Position numbers and translations under genes: made by a program
Shown here: positions 23,369 through 31,252 of the stretch, piece after piece
Layout: each line of letters opens with the position of its first letter
How positions within the stretch are numbered: the first letter of the stretch is position 1
Notes under the pieces: model-generated
Told to the model about the DNA's origin: nothing
The model's database searches: none
Seen by the model: the letters and a program-made list of their open reading frames with translations, nothing else
Assembly: GCA_902805655.1 (NCBI GenBank)
Contig: CADCTF010000014.1
Span: forward strand, 1-33,567
Source: an uncultured Acidimicrobiales bacterium
GTDB lineage: Bacteria > Actinomycetota > Acidimicrobiia > Acidimicrobiales > CADCTF01
DNA length: 33,567 nt
Reading direction: 5' to 3'

Positions 23369-24079
23369 CTACCGGACGAGGATGCGGCCGCACTGGTCGC
23401 AGAAGGCCAGCTCGTCGGCCGGTGCGCGCTTGAGCCGGGCCACCTCCGTGGACGGAAGGGTCAGGTGGCAGCCGGTGCAGTGGTCGCCCTCCAACCTCGC
23501 CGCTCCGATGCCACCCAGCCGGTCGCGCAGCTTCTCGTACGTGGCCAACAGCCCGGGGTCGAGGCCGGCGGCGGCGGCGGAGCGCTCGCCCTCCACGCGC
23601 GCCGCCTCTTGGGCGATGTCGCCCTCGGCGGCGGTGATCTCGTCCCGCAGGCGGGCAGCCGTCGCGTCGAGATGCTCCAGCTCTGTGTCGAGGGCGGCGA
23701 TCTCGGCCTCGACCGGCTCGATCTCGTCGAGGATCTGGAGCACCTCGTCCTCCAGGTGCGAGATCCGTCCCTTGATCTGCGCCACCTCCGCGTTGATGGC
23801 CTGCAAGTCGCGGGTGGCCGTGACCTCTCCGGAGTAGAGGCGCTTGTCGAGCGACGCAACCCGCTGATCGCTCGCCTGCATCTCCCGCTCGAAGCCGGCC
23901 TGGCGCTGCGCGATCTCCTGGTGCTGGGCCCGCAGCTCCTCGCCCTTGGCGCGTCCGGCCGCCACCCGGCGCTCGGCCGCCAGCAGCTCCGCCCGCTGGG
24001 GAAGGTGGCTCCGGCGGTGCCGCAGCTGGTCGAGGGTGGTGTCGGCGGCCTGGACGGCGAGCAGCGCATCGAAGCTCAT
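23369..24079 (-). CDS. Coiled-coil zinc-ribbon protein (CT398-like, C4-type)
   Basis: A 236-aa protein: long coiled coil from about residue 10 to 180 (LRHRRSHLPQRAELLAAERR, QASDQRVASLDKRL, HLEDEVLQILDEIEPVEAEI) followed by a zinc ribbon with two Cys pairs, DHCTGCHLTLPS and ELAFCDQCGRILVR. This is the architecture of the zf-RING_7/CT398 family, present in most bacteria and thought to be a nucleic acid or flagellar/secretion-linked adaptor. ATG 24079 is preferred over a GTG- or ATG-extended start at 24127, because MSFDALLAVQAADT is the usual family start. The stop is 4 bases before the membrane protein start; the three minus-strand genes form an operon. Confidence 0.92.
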   Translation of the reverse strand: MSFDALLAVQAADTTLDQLRHRRSHLPQRAELLAAERRVAAGRAKGEELRAQHQEIAQRQAGFEREMQASDQRVASLDKRLYSGEVTATRDLQAINAEVAQIKGRISHLEDEVLQILDEIEPVEAEIAALDTELEHLDATAARLRDEITAAEGDIAQEAARVEGERSAAAAGLDPGLLATYEKLRDRLGGIGAARLEGDHCTGCHLTLPSTEVARLKRAPADELAFCDQCGRILVR

Positions 24080-24199
24080 GAGGTGACCACGGTCCGGCGA
24101 CCGTACACGGCTCTTCCGCCGCAACACCGGGGAGGCCTTGGGTCGACGACCGGCCTGGGGTTCAACCAGTGTTCACCGGGTACCTTCGACGACGTGCCG

Positions 24200-25762
24200 A
24201 TGGGAGCGGGTTCCGTGCTGAGCGACCGCTACCGGCTCGGCGAGCCGCTCGGTAGAGGCGGCATGGCTGACGTGGTGGCCGGCTTCGACGAGCGCCTCCG
24301 TCGCGACGTCGCCGTCAAGCTCCTCCGGCCCGAGCTGGCGGCTCGGGCGGACGTGAGGGCCCGCTTCGAGGCGGAGGCCCGCTCCGCCGCCAAGCTCGTG
24401 CACCCCCACGTGGTGGCCGTCTTCGACTCCGGCGAGCACGAAGGCACGCCGTTCCTCATCATGGAGCGCTTGTCGGGGGAGACCCTGGCCGACCACATCG
24501 ACGGGCCTTCGACCGATCCGGCATGGGTGGCCGGCGTCGGGGCCGATGTGCTGGCTGCGCTCAGCGCCGCCCACGCCGCGGGCGTCATCCATCGCGACGT
24601 CAAGCCGGGCAACGTGCTCCTCGACGCGCAGGGCCGAGCCAAGGTGGCCGACTTCGGCATCGCCAAGAGCCTCGAGGACTTCGACGATGTGACGGCGACG
24701 AGCCATGTGCTCGGCACGCCGGCCTACATCGCCCCCGAGCGGCTGGAGGGAGCGACCGCGGCGCCCGCGGCCGACATCTACGGCGTGGGCGTGACCCTCT
24801 ACGAGGCGCTCTCGGGCCACAAGCCCTTCAGGGGCGACACGGCCGTGGCCGTGTCAGTGGCCGTGCGAACCGGCGACGCGGTGCCTCTCTCCGAAGCAAG
24901 GCCAGGGCTGCCTCCTGCGCTCGTCGCGGTCGTCGAGCGGGCGATGGCACGAGACCCGGCGCGGCGCTTCGCATCGGCGGACGACATGGCGACCGCACTG
25001 GCTGCGTCGGTGGCCACGTCGGCGCTCCCGGCGAACGACGAGACCGTGGCCATGGACACCTCGGCCACCCAGATGTTGCCGGTCGCCGACGCCAGCTTCC
25101 AGGACTCGACCGCGGATGCGCCGGCATCGATCGCGACGTCCTCCGCTGTCCAGGCTCCTCCTCAGCGGAAGGGTCGCTTCGGTCTGGGTCAGTCCGTCGT
25201 CCTCGTCGCCGGCGCGCTCCTGGTCGCCGCGGTGCTCGGGATGGTGTTCATGGTGCGCAACCAGGTGCCGCTTCACGAGCGCATCCGATCAGTGGCGGCG
25301 GACATCGGTCTCGCTGACGGTTTCGCCGGGCCGGCGCTCGCAGAAGGGCTGCGCGAGGTGGCTGACCGGGTCGAGGTGGGGGCTGGAGCCGCCGAGGCGG
25401 ACGGGGTGTTGCGCGACCTCGGCGCGTGGCGGCAAGACCGTGCCATCGGGGACGAAGCGCGACTGGCGGCGGTCGGGGTGCTGCGTGACGTACCGGGCGT
25501 CAACGACCAGGCGATCCGCGCCGCCACCGCGGCGACGGTCCCGCCGCTGACCGCTCCTCAGGCCACCGATCCGCCACCGCCGGAGACCACGGCCGCTCCC
25601 AGGACGACGGTGGCCACGACCACCACCACACCGGAGCGCACGACGACCACGGTCACCGCCGCCACCTCCACCACCTCTCCGACCACGACGACGGCGAGGG
25701 GTGGCAACGACGACAAGGGCAAGGAGGACGACGAGCGCGGCAAGGGCAAGGACGATGACTAG
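24200..25762 (+). CDS. Membrane Ser/Thr protein kinase (PknB-like, without PASTA repeats)
   Basis: Eukaryotic-type kinase, 520 aa. Gly-rich loop LGRGGMADVV with K40 in VAVKLL, catalytic HRDVKPGN (131-138, D133) and DFG at 151-153, APE at 178-180. A Ser/Thr/Ala-rich juxtamembrane linker (281-325) precedes a single membrane helix at 331-352 (SVVLVAGALLVAAVLGMVFM). The extracytoplasmic part has a short helical region and a low-complexity tail of repeated Thr, then charged residues (GNDDKGKEDDERGKGKDDD). No PASTA domains. ATG 24200, or GTG 24194 two codons before. The 3' end overlaps the next gene by 8 bases. Its signal and target proteins are unknown. Confidence 0.93.
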   Translation: MGAGSVLSDRYRLGEPLGRGGMADVVAGFDERLRRDVAVKLLRPELAARADVRARFEAEARSAAKLVHPHVVAVFDSGEHEGTPFLIMERLSGETLADHIDGPSTDPAWVAGVGADVLAALSAAHAAGVIHRDVKPGNVLLDAQGRAKVADFGIAKSLEDFDDVTATSHVLGTPAYIAPERLEGATAAPAADIYGVGVTLYEALSGHKPFRGDTAVAVSVAVRTGDAVPLSEARPGLPPALVAVVERAMARDPARRFASADDMATALAASVATSALPANDETVAMDTSATQMLPVADASFQDSTADAPASIATSSAVQAPPQRKGRFGLGQSVVLVAGALLVAAVLGMVFMVRNQVPLHERIRSVAADIGLADGFAGPALAEGLREVADRVEVGAGAAEADGVLRDLGAWRQDRAIGDEARLAAVGVLRDVPGVNDQAIRAATAATVPPLTAPQATDPPPPETTAAPRTTVATTTTTPERTTTTVTAATSTTSPTTTTARGGNDDKGKEDDERGKGKDDD

Positions 25763-26789
25763 CGACCAGCCGCTCACCCCCGTCGCCGCCCTCGACCGCA
25801 TCGCCTTCCTGCTCGAGCGGGCGCGCGAACCGAGCTACCGGGTGAAGGCGTTCCGCGGCGCTTCCTCGTCGGTCGCCGCGCTCGACCCCGACGAGGTCGT
25901 GCAACGTGCGCTGCGCAGCGCTCTGCGAGAGCTGCCGGGTGTCGGTGAGGTGACCGAGCGGGTCATCCTCGAGGCCCTCGCCGGGGAGGTGCCGGGCTAT
26001 CTGAGCCGCCTCGAGGCGACTGCGGCCGGAGCTCTCGTGCAGGGCGGCGAGGCCCTGCGCGCTGCGCTCCGAGGTGACTGCCACACCCACTCCGACTGGT
26101 CCGACGGTGGCAGCCCGATCGACGTCATGGCCCGGACGGCGCGTGACCTGGGCCACGACTACATCGTGCTCACCGACCACTCCGGTCGCCTGAAGGTGGC
26201 GAAGGGCCTGGACGAGAAGCGGCTGCTCCGCCAGCTCGAGGTGGTGGCCGGCCTCAACGAGGAGCTTGCCCCCTTCCGGATCCTGACCGGGATGGAGGTC
26301 GACATCCTGGAGGACGGCGCCCTCGACATGACCGACGAGCTGCTCGGCGGCCTCGACGTCGTCGTGGCCAGCGTGCACAGCAAGCTGCGGATGGAGACCG
26401 GGCCGATGACCCGCCGCATGGTGACCGCCGTCGCCAACCCCAACCTCGACATCCTGGGTCACTGCACCGGACGGCTGGTCGTCGGCAAGGGTCGGCCGGA
26501 GTCGACCTTCGACGCGGAGGTCGTGTTCGAGGCCTGTCGCCGCTTCGACAAGGCGGTCGAGGTGAACAGCCGGCCCGAGCGCCTCGACCCGCCGCGACGC
26601 CTGCTCCGCCTGGCGGTGGAGGCCGGCTGCAAGATCGCCATCGACACGGACGCCCACGCGCCGGGGCAGCTCGACTGGCAGCCCTACGGGTGCGCGAGAG
26701 CAGAGGAGTGCGAGGTGGACGTGGCCGACGTGGTCAACGCCCGTTCGGCCGACGACCTTCTGGCCTGGGCCGGGTCGCACGCCGGCTGA
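25755..26789 (+). CDS. PHP-domain phosphoesterase with PolX-like helix-hairpin-helix N-terminus
   Basis: The 344-aa protein combines an N-terminal helical region and HhH motif (AFLLERAREPSYRVKAFRGAS, LPGVGEVTERVI at 60-71) with a PHP metal-dependent phosphoesterase domain. PHP motifs are visible: DCHTHSDWSDGG with H110 and H112, YIVLTDHSG, MEVDIL and HCTGRLVVGKG, then DTDAHA near the end. In DNA polymerase X the same two parts flank a polymerase domain that is absent here. A role in DNA end or base repair is plausible but not shown. Overlaps the kinase gene by 8 bases, so the two are translated together. Confidence 0.9.
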   Translation: MTSDQPLTPVAALDRIAFLLERAREPSYRVKAFRGASSSVAALDPDEVVQRALRSALRELPGVGEVTERVILEALAGEVPGYLSRLEATAAGALVQGGEALRAALRGDCHTHSDWSDGGSPIDVMARTARDLGHDYIVLTDHSGRLKVAKGLDEKRLLRQLEVVAGLNEELAPFRILTGMEVDILEDGALDMTDELLGGLDVVVASVHSKLRMETGPMTRRMVTAVANPNLDILGHCTGRLVVGKGRPESTFDAEVVFEACRRFDKAVEVNSRPERLDPPRRLLRLAVEAGCKIAIDTDAHAPGQLDWQPYGCARAEECEVDVADVVNARSADDLLAWAGSHAG

Positions 26790-26810
26790 GCTGGTTCAGG
26801 CAGCCAGCTC
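26788..26810. terminator. Weak hairpin between convergent genes
   Basis: A 7-bp stem GAGCTGG (26788-26794) with CCAGCTC (26804-26810) and a 9-base loop, between the PHP gene stop and the end of the minus-strand gene. It overlaps the stop codon and has no T-run. Possible terminator only. Confidence 0.35.
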
Positions 26811-26818
26811 GGCTGCGC

Positions 26819-27229
26819 TCAACCGGCCTCGGCTTCGGCCGCGGCCTTCTTGGCCCGAGCCCGCTGGCTGCGCTCGAGCAGGCTGGCCGGCACCTTGCTG
26901 GCGGCCGCGGCCGGTGCAGCCGACGCCCCGTCTCCTCCAGCCGCCGCCTCGGGCGTGGCCGCAGCTGTGACGGCAGGCCGCGCCGCCTCCTCGGCCTTGC
27001 GCTGCTTGTAGGCCTCGTAGTCGTCCGCGAGGACCAGGTCGACCTCGCTGACCGAGCCGACCCACTCGCCGTTGTCGAACTGCACCCAGTACCGCGGCCA
27101 GGTCAGACCGTTGACCAGCTTGATCTTGCCGGAGGTCCCTTCCGGCACGAGCGGCAGGGCCCGAGTGAGGGTCACCCGTGCGTGCTTGTCGAGCGACGTC
27201 GGTTTGTTGCCGGTCTTGGTCTTGGCCAC
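26819..27229 (-). CDS. 136-aa SH3-like small protein, function unknown
   Basis: Not firmly recognised. Residues 10-70 look like a compact all-beta domain: HARVTLTRALPLVPEGTSGK, KLVNGLTWPRYWVQFDNGEW and VGSVSEVDLVLADDY. The repeated strands with conserved Gly, Trp and an acidic turn resemble SH3-like or KOW-type barrels. The second half is an Ala/Pro/Glu-rich, probably disordered linker and a basic helical end (LLERSQRARAKKAAAEAEAG). ATG 27229, MAKTKTGNKP. Lies convergent with the PHP gene and divergent from the HAD gene. Could bind nucleic acid or a protein, but no evidence decides. Confidence 0.65.
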   Translation of the reverse strand: MAKTKTGNKPTSLDKHARVTLTRALPLVPEGTSGKIKLVNGLTWPRYWVQFDNGEWVGSVSEVDLVLADDYEAYKQRKAEEAARPAVTAAATPEAAAGGDGASAAPAAAASKVPASLLERSQRARAKKAAAEAEAG

Positions 27230-27276
27230 GGGGGCGCAGGTTACCGGGCTCCGTGCACCCGCAGGCGTAGGGTCCG

Positions 27277-27969
27277 ATGGTGCTCGCGGCGTTGGTGTTC
27301 GACTTCGACGGGCTCATCCTCGACACCGAGACACCCGAGATGGTGTCATGGCAGGAGGAGTTCGAGAGCGCCGGCGTGCAGCTCGACACCGAGCGGTGGA
27401 TCGGCTGGATCGGCACCCACGCAGGGGTCGACCTCTACGACGAGCTCAGCGCCGCAACCGGTGCGCCGGTCGACCGGGACGAGGTCCGAGCCAGCCGGCA
27501 CGAGCGCTATGCCCGCCTGATGGCCACGGAGCAGGTGCGGCCGGGCGTCCTCGACTACCTCGCTCGGGCGGAAGAGCTCGGGCTGCGGCTAGGAGTGGCG
27601 TCGACCTCTCCGAACGAGTGGGTGCGCCGGCACCTCACCACCCTCGGGTTGGAGACGAGGTTCCATGCCATCTGCGGGCGCGACGACGTCGGTGGCGTGG
27701 CCAAGCCCGCCCCCGACGTGTACGCGGAGGTGCTCCGCCGCCTCGGCGTGCCGGCCGAGCACGCCATCGCGCTCGAGGACTCTCCCAACGGCGTCCGGGC
27801 GGCCAGGGCGGCCGGCATCCGCTGCGCGTACGTGCCGAACGGCCTCACCCGCTCGCTGGCCTGTGCCGAGGCCGACCTCTGCATCGACTCACTGGCCGAC
27901 GTTGCCCTGGATGAGCTAGCGGCAAGGCTGCTGGCGCCGCTCCCGGCTTCCCCGCCGTCCGGCCGGTAG
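27277..27969 (+). CDS. HAD-superfamily phosphatase (beta-phosphoglucomutase-like)
   Basis: Haloacid-dehalogenase-fold phosphatase, 230 aa. Motif I is FDFDGLILDTE with nucleophile D9 and acid D11, motif II is VASTSPNEWVRR, motif III a Lys in VAKPAPDVYAEV, and motif IV is EDSPNGVRAARAAG. A helical cap domain of the C1 type lies between motif I and II, as in beta-phosphoglucomutase and phosphoglycolate phosphatase. ATG 27277, 47 bases from the divergent SH3-like gene start. Substrate unknown. Confidence 0.93.
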   Translation: MVLAALVFDFDGLILDTETPEMVSWQEEFESAGVQLDTERWIGWIGTHAGVDLYDELSAATGAPVDRDEVRASRHERYARLMATEQVRPGVLDYLARAEELGLRLGVASTSPNEWVRRHLTTLGLETRFHAICGRDDVGGVAKPAPDVYAEVLRRLGVPAEHAIALEDSPNGVRAARAAGIRCAYVPNGLTRSLACAEADLCIDSLADVALDELAARLLAPLPASPPSGR

Positions 27970-27983
27970 GTCCAGCCTGCGGT

Positions 27984-30227
27984 TCAGGCCGTCGGGCGCA
28001 CCTGAGGTCGGGTGCCCACCGCCTTCTCGGCCCGCAGGCGGGCGACCTCGGCCGGCTCCATGCCCGCCCAGTCGGCCAGCACCTCGTCCGTGTGCTGGTC
28101 GAACACCGGGGCCGGCCGGCGCGTCGCGAGGGGCCGGCCGTCGACGGTGCCCGGCACGCCGAGGTAGAGCCGCTCGCCCGTCACGGGGTGCTCGACGCGT
28201 TCGACTGCGCCCCGCGCTTCGAGCACGCCCGACCGGTGACCCTCGGACCAGGTGAGCACCTGCTCGCGGCGATCACCCACCACCGCCACCCATCCGTCCC
28301 CGTCCGCCTCGACGCCCGAGCCCGGCACGCCTGGCTCACGGTTGCCCATCCGGCCTGCCTCCCGACCGGTCAGGACCTTGTGCGGGATGCCCTCGCCCAT
28401 CTGGAGCCACGTCACCTCCTGCTGGGACAGGTCGATGAACGAGCCCGTGCCCGTCGAGGAGCGCTGGGCCAGACCTGACAGCACGGCCACGGTGGCGTGG
28501 AGGCCGGCGATGTCATCGGGGTAGTAGGTGCTCGACACCCGTGCCCCCTCGTCCTCGTAGCCGAAGCGGGCGGCGAAGCCCCCCATGCCCTCGGTGAGGG
28601 TGCCGTATCCGGCCATGGCCCGATACGGCCCGGTGGCGCCGACCGCGGGCAGGGTGACGGCGACCAGACCACGCTCAACGGCGGCGAGCACGTCGCCCTC
28701 GATGCCGCGATCGGCCAGCACCGACGCCGTCATGTTCACGACCAGCACGTCGGCCACCGCGAGCAGCCGGCGGAAGGCATCCACGCCGCCGTCGCTCGCC
28801 AGGTCGATAGAGACGCCTCGCTTGTTCCGGTTGACCGTGTTGAACAGCGCGGCCGCGTCCCACGTGTACGACTCCGGGTCGACCCCTTCCGGGATCTCGA
28901 CACCGGCCCGGCTCCACTTCATGCGCGTGCGCCACCCGTCGGGGCGGCCGCCCGTCTCGATGCGCACCACGTCGGCTCCCAGCGTGCCGAGGAAGCGCCC
29001 GACGAAGGGCCCGGCCCAGGCCCAGGTGAGCTCGAGCACCCGGAGGTCGGCCATGGCGGGGGCGGCGGGCGCCGCGGGCGGCGGCTGCTGTCCCACCGCG
29101 TCCGCGAACCAAGCGTTGCTCGCGCCCTCCTCCTCGAGGACCACCGGTTGCCCGGCAGGCACACCGTCCGTGCGCCACGGGCGGCCGATGACCGTCGCAT
29201 CGGCGCCCCCCGTCACGGGGCTGAACAGCCGGCGCTCCGCGAGGTGCGGGTCGGCGAGGGCGTCCTCCGCCGTCATGACCATCGCTGCGGCCCAGCCGGC
29301 GCCCAGTGCGGCGGAGAAGATCTCGCGCTTCGAACGGGCGTCGTACCACGGCTGCAGCTCGGCCCGCAGCGCGTCGCGATGTTGCCAGCGTGACCGCCCC
29401 TGGAACCGCTCGTCGGCCTGGAGGTCGGGGCGGCCGTAGAGGCCGCACTGCAGCTCCCAGTCGACCGGACGGACGGTGCCCGGGATGACGTGCCCGTCGG
29501 CGCAGGCGAACGCGCCCGAGGGAAAGGCTCCGTCCTGCATGGCCCGCTGCTCGTTGGGTAGCCGGTCCTGTCGTCGGCCCGGCGCAGACGCGGCGTACAG
29601 GAACGTGGCCAGGCCGGACTCGACGGCGGTCAGCGCGGAGCCGATCCACGTCGCTTCCACCTCGTGCCTGCCCTCGCCCAGCACCGCGAGCGAGGCGGCG
29701 GCTGTGAAACCTCCGGCGAGGTACTGCGACTGCCACCCCGGGAAGCGCAACGGCGGCCGACCGTCGTCCCCTGTTGCGCTCATGAGCCCGGACGCAGCCT
29801 GCACCAGCAGCTCGTCAGCGATGGTGCCCGGCTCCTCGGCGTCGAAGCCCCACGCGGTCACCCGGGCCACCAGCGGACGGTGCTCCTGCAGCCGGTCGAG
29901 GCGCTCGGGGTCCAGGGGCCCCCCGACGACCGATGCGCGCACCCGGTCGTCGATCACCAGGTGGGCCCAACGGACGGCGCGATCCACATCTGCGGCGTCG
30001 GCTGCGACGAGCCGCTTGCCCGCCGCCAGATGCACCCAGAGCGGGCTCGGAACCGGAGGTGCTTCGTCGTCGATCCACTGGCGCCGGGCGGGGTCGCCTC
30101 CGTCGGGCTCGACCTTCACCACCGTGGCGCCGAGCATGGCCAGGAGGCGTCCCGCGTAGGGGCCGGCGATCCCGGACGCCAGCTCGAGCACCCGGAGACC
30201 TGCGAGCGGCGCGATCGGCACGTCCAT
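27984..30227 (-). CDS. Double-domain CaiB/BaiF family CoA-transferase
   Basis: Family III CoA-transferase, which moves CoA between carboxylic acids. At 747 aa it contains two copies of the domain in tandem. Copy 1 starts LAGLRVLELASGIAGPYAGR (about 8-27) with KVEPDGGDPARR. Copy 2 starts DLRVLELTWAWAGPFVGR at about 393. In copy 2 the catalytic Asp is present in YYPDDIAGLHAT (D572). In copy 1 the matching place reads SQYLAGGF (Y169), so the acyl-acceptor Asp is missing and this half is probably structural or binding only. ATG 30227; the coding sequence begins only 8 bases from the start of the divergent enoyl-CoA hydratase gene. Pairing with that gene suggests activation and beta-oxidation-type breakdown of an unknown acid. 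Confidence 0.9.
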   Translation of the reverse strand: MDVPIAPLAGLRVLELASGIAGPYAGRLLAMLGATVVKVEPDGGDPARRQWIDDEAPPVPSPLWVHLAAGKRLVAADAADVDRAVRWAHLVIDDRVRASVVGGPLDPERLDRLQEHRPLVARVTAWGFDAEEPGTIADELLVQAASGLMSATGDDGRPPLRFPGWQSQYLAGGFTAAASLAVLGEGRHEVEATWIGSALTAVESGLATFLYAASAPGRRQDRLPNEQRAMQDGAFPSGAFACADGHVIPGTVRPVDWELQCGLYGRPDLQADERFQGRSRWQHRDALRAELQPWYDARSKREIFSAALGAGWAAAMVMTAEDALADPHLAERRLFSPVTGGADATVIGRPWRTDGVPAGQPVVLEEEGASNAWFADAVGQQPPPAAPAAPAMADLRVLELTWAWAGPFVGRFLGTLGADVVRIETGGRPDGWRTRMKWSRAGVEIPEGVDPESYTWDAAALFNTVNRNKRGVSIDLASDGGVDAFRRLLAVADVLVVNMTASVLADRGIEGDVLAAVERGLVAVTLPAVGATGPYRAMAGYGTLTEGMGGFAARFGYEDEGARVSSTYYPDDIAGLHATVAVLSGLAQRSSTGTGSFIDLSQQEVTWLQMGEGIPHKVLTGREAGRMGNREPGVPGSGVEADGDGWVAVVGDRREQVLTWSEGHRSGVLEARGAVERVEHPVTGERLYLGVPGTVDGRPLATRRPAPVFDQHTDEVLADWAGMEPAEVARLRAEKAVGTRPQVRPTA

Positions 30228-30235
30228 CTCTTACC

Positions 30236-31084
30236 ATGCCCGGCGTGCCCGGCGCTTACGAGACGATCCGCTACGAACCCGGCCGCGTGGCCCGGGTCAT
30301 CCTCAACCGACCAGACCACCGGAACGCCCAGTCGGCGGTGCTCTTGCAGGAGGTCGATCGAGCTTTCGCAGAGGCGGTCGCAGACCCGCAGGTGCGAGTC
30401 ATCGTGCTGTCCGGCGAGGGTGAAGCCTTCTCGTCGGGGCACGACCTCGGCACGGCCGAGCAGAAGGCTTGGCAGCAGGAGCACTGGCGCGGGCCCACCG
30501 ACGTCGAGGGCCACTTCACGTACTCCTGGGACCACTTCGTGGAGATGTCGCTGCGGTGGCGTGACCTCCCGAAGCCCACCATCGCCCAGGTGCACGGCTG
30601 GTGCATCTTCGGCGGTTGGCTGGTCGCCTCGGCCATGGACCTGATCGTCGCCGCCGACGACACCCGCTTCCTCACCGCGCTCCTGCAGTACTTCCCGCTT
30701 CCCTTCGACGTCGGCCCGCGGAAGGCGAAGGAGCTCCTCTTCGACAGCCGCGAGATCTCGGCCGACGAAGCGCTCGAGATGGGCTTCGTGAACAAGGTCG
30801 TGCCCCGAGCGGACCTCGAGGCAGAGACGATGGCCCTGGCCACGCGCATCGCTCGCAACAACCCGTTCTTCCTTCGCATGGCCAAGCTGTCGGTGAACCA
30901 GTCACAGGACGCAGCGGGGTTCCGCACCGCGATCCAGGGCGCCCACTCCCACTACATGCTGTCGCAGCTGGCCAACACCGAGTTCGCCGTGAAGCTGGCC
31001 AAGGAGCGAGGCGAGAAGTACGAGCGCCCGACGCGGATGCCGCTCGTGCAACGAATCTTCGACGACGACAAGCCGGACAAGTAG
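30236..31084 (+). CDS. Enoyl-CoA hydratase/isomerase (crotonase) family protein
   Basis: Adds water across an enoyl-CoA double bond or isomerises it. Up to 282 aa from ATG 30236, with 30245 GTG as a later option. RVILNRPDHRNAQS, FSSGHDLG (first oxyanion-hole strand) and VHGWCIFGGWLVASAMDLIVAADD (second, shown in parts: CIFGG and ASAMDLIVA) are family marks. The usual second catalytic Glu region reads PFDVGPRKAKELLFDSR, in which the typical glutamates are not obvious, so the exact reaction is unclear. The C-terminal 60 residues are long and helical. Divergent from the CoA-transferase. Followed by a hairpin terminator at 31088. Confidence 0.88.
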   Translation: MPGVPGAYETIRYEPGRVARVILNRPDHRNAQSAVLLQEVDRAFAEAVADPQVRVIVLSGEGEAFSSGHDLGTAEQKAWQQEHWRGPTDVEGHFTYSWDHFVEMSLRWRDLPKPTIAQVHGWCIFGGWLVASAMDLIVAADDTRFLTALLQYFPLPFDVGPRKAKELLFDSREISADEALEMGFVNKVVPRADLEAETMALATRIARNNPFFLRMAKLSVNQSQDAAGFRTAIQGAHSHYMLSQLANTEFAVKLAKERGEKYERPTRMPLVQRIFDDDKPDK

Positions 31085-31087
31085 AGG

Positions 31088-31123
31088 GCAGCGGGGCCGG
31101 GAGCTTCACGGACGGCCCCCTGC
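31088..31123 (+). terminator. Terminator hairpin after enoyl-CoA hydratase gene
   Basis: GCAG-C-GGGGCCG (31088-31099) pairs with CGGCCCC-CTGC (31113-31123) to give about 11 base pairs with one bulge and a 13-base loop. It starts 4 bases after the stop codon. No T-run, as usual here. Confidence 0.65.
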
Positions 31124-31163
31124 GCGGGCCTGTGCCCAACTCCCTGACAACGATTCCAGCAAG

Positions 31164-31252
31164 GGGGACCCTGAACTCAAGCGGTCCCCACGGTCCGACG
31201 ACAGGACTCCCGACACGCCCGTGTCGCCGTCCTGCCACCCGGAGCCCTTGCT
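31164..31252 (+). promoter_or_regulatory. Structured leader of the secreted protease gene
   Basis: Two hairpins lie in the leader. Hairpin A: GGGGACC (31164-31170) with GGTCCCC (31183-31189), 12-base loop. Hairpin B: CAGGAC (31202-31207) with GTCCTG (31229-31234), containing an inner CGACAC/GTGTCG stem (31211-31216 with 31221-31226). The ribosome binding site GGAG (31241-31244) is 6 bases after hairpin B and 8 before TTG 31253. It may be an untranslated regulatory leader. No known riboswitch consensus was recognised, and the promoter was not located. Confidence 0.45.

Noticed and set aside
23300-24199. Extended N-terminus of the kinase frame
   Set aside because: These codons lie over the minus-strand zinc-ribbon and membrane genes; kinase homology starts at SDRYRLGEPLG.
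31164-31252. c-di-AMP (ydaO) riboswitch
   Set aside because: Secretory context fits, but the conserved core of that riboswitch was not recognised; reported only as an unassigned leader.
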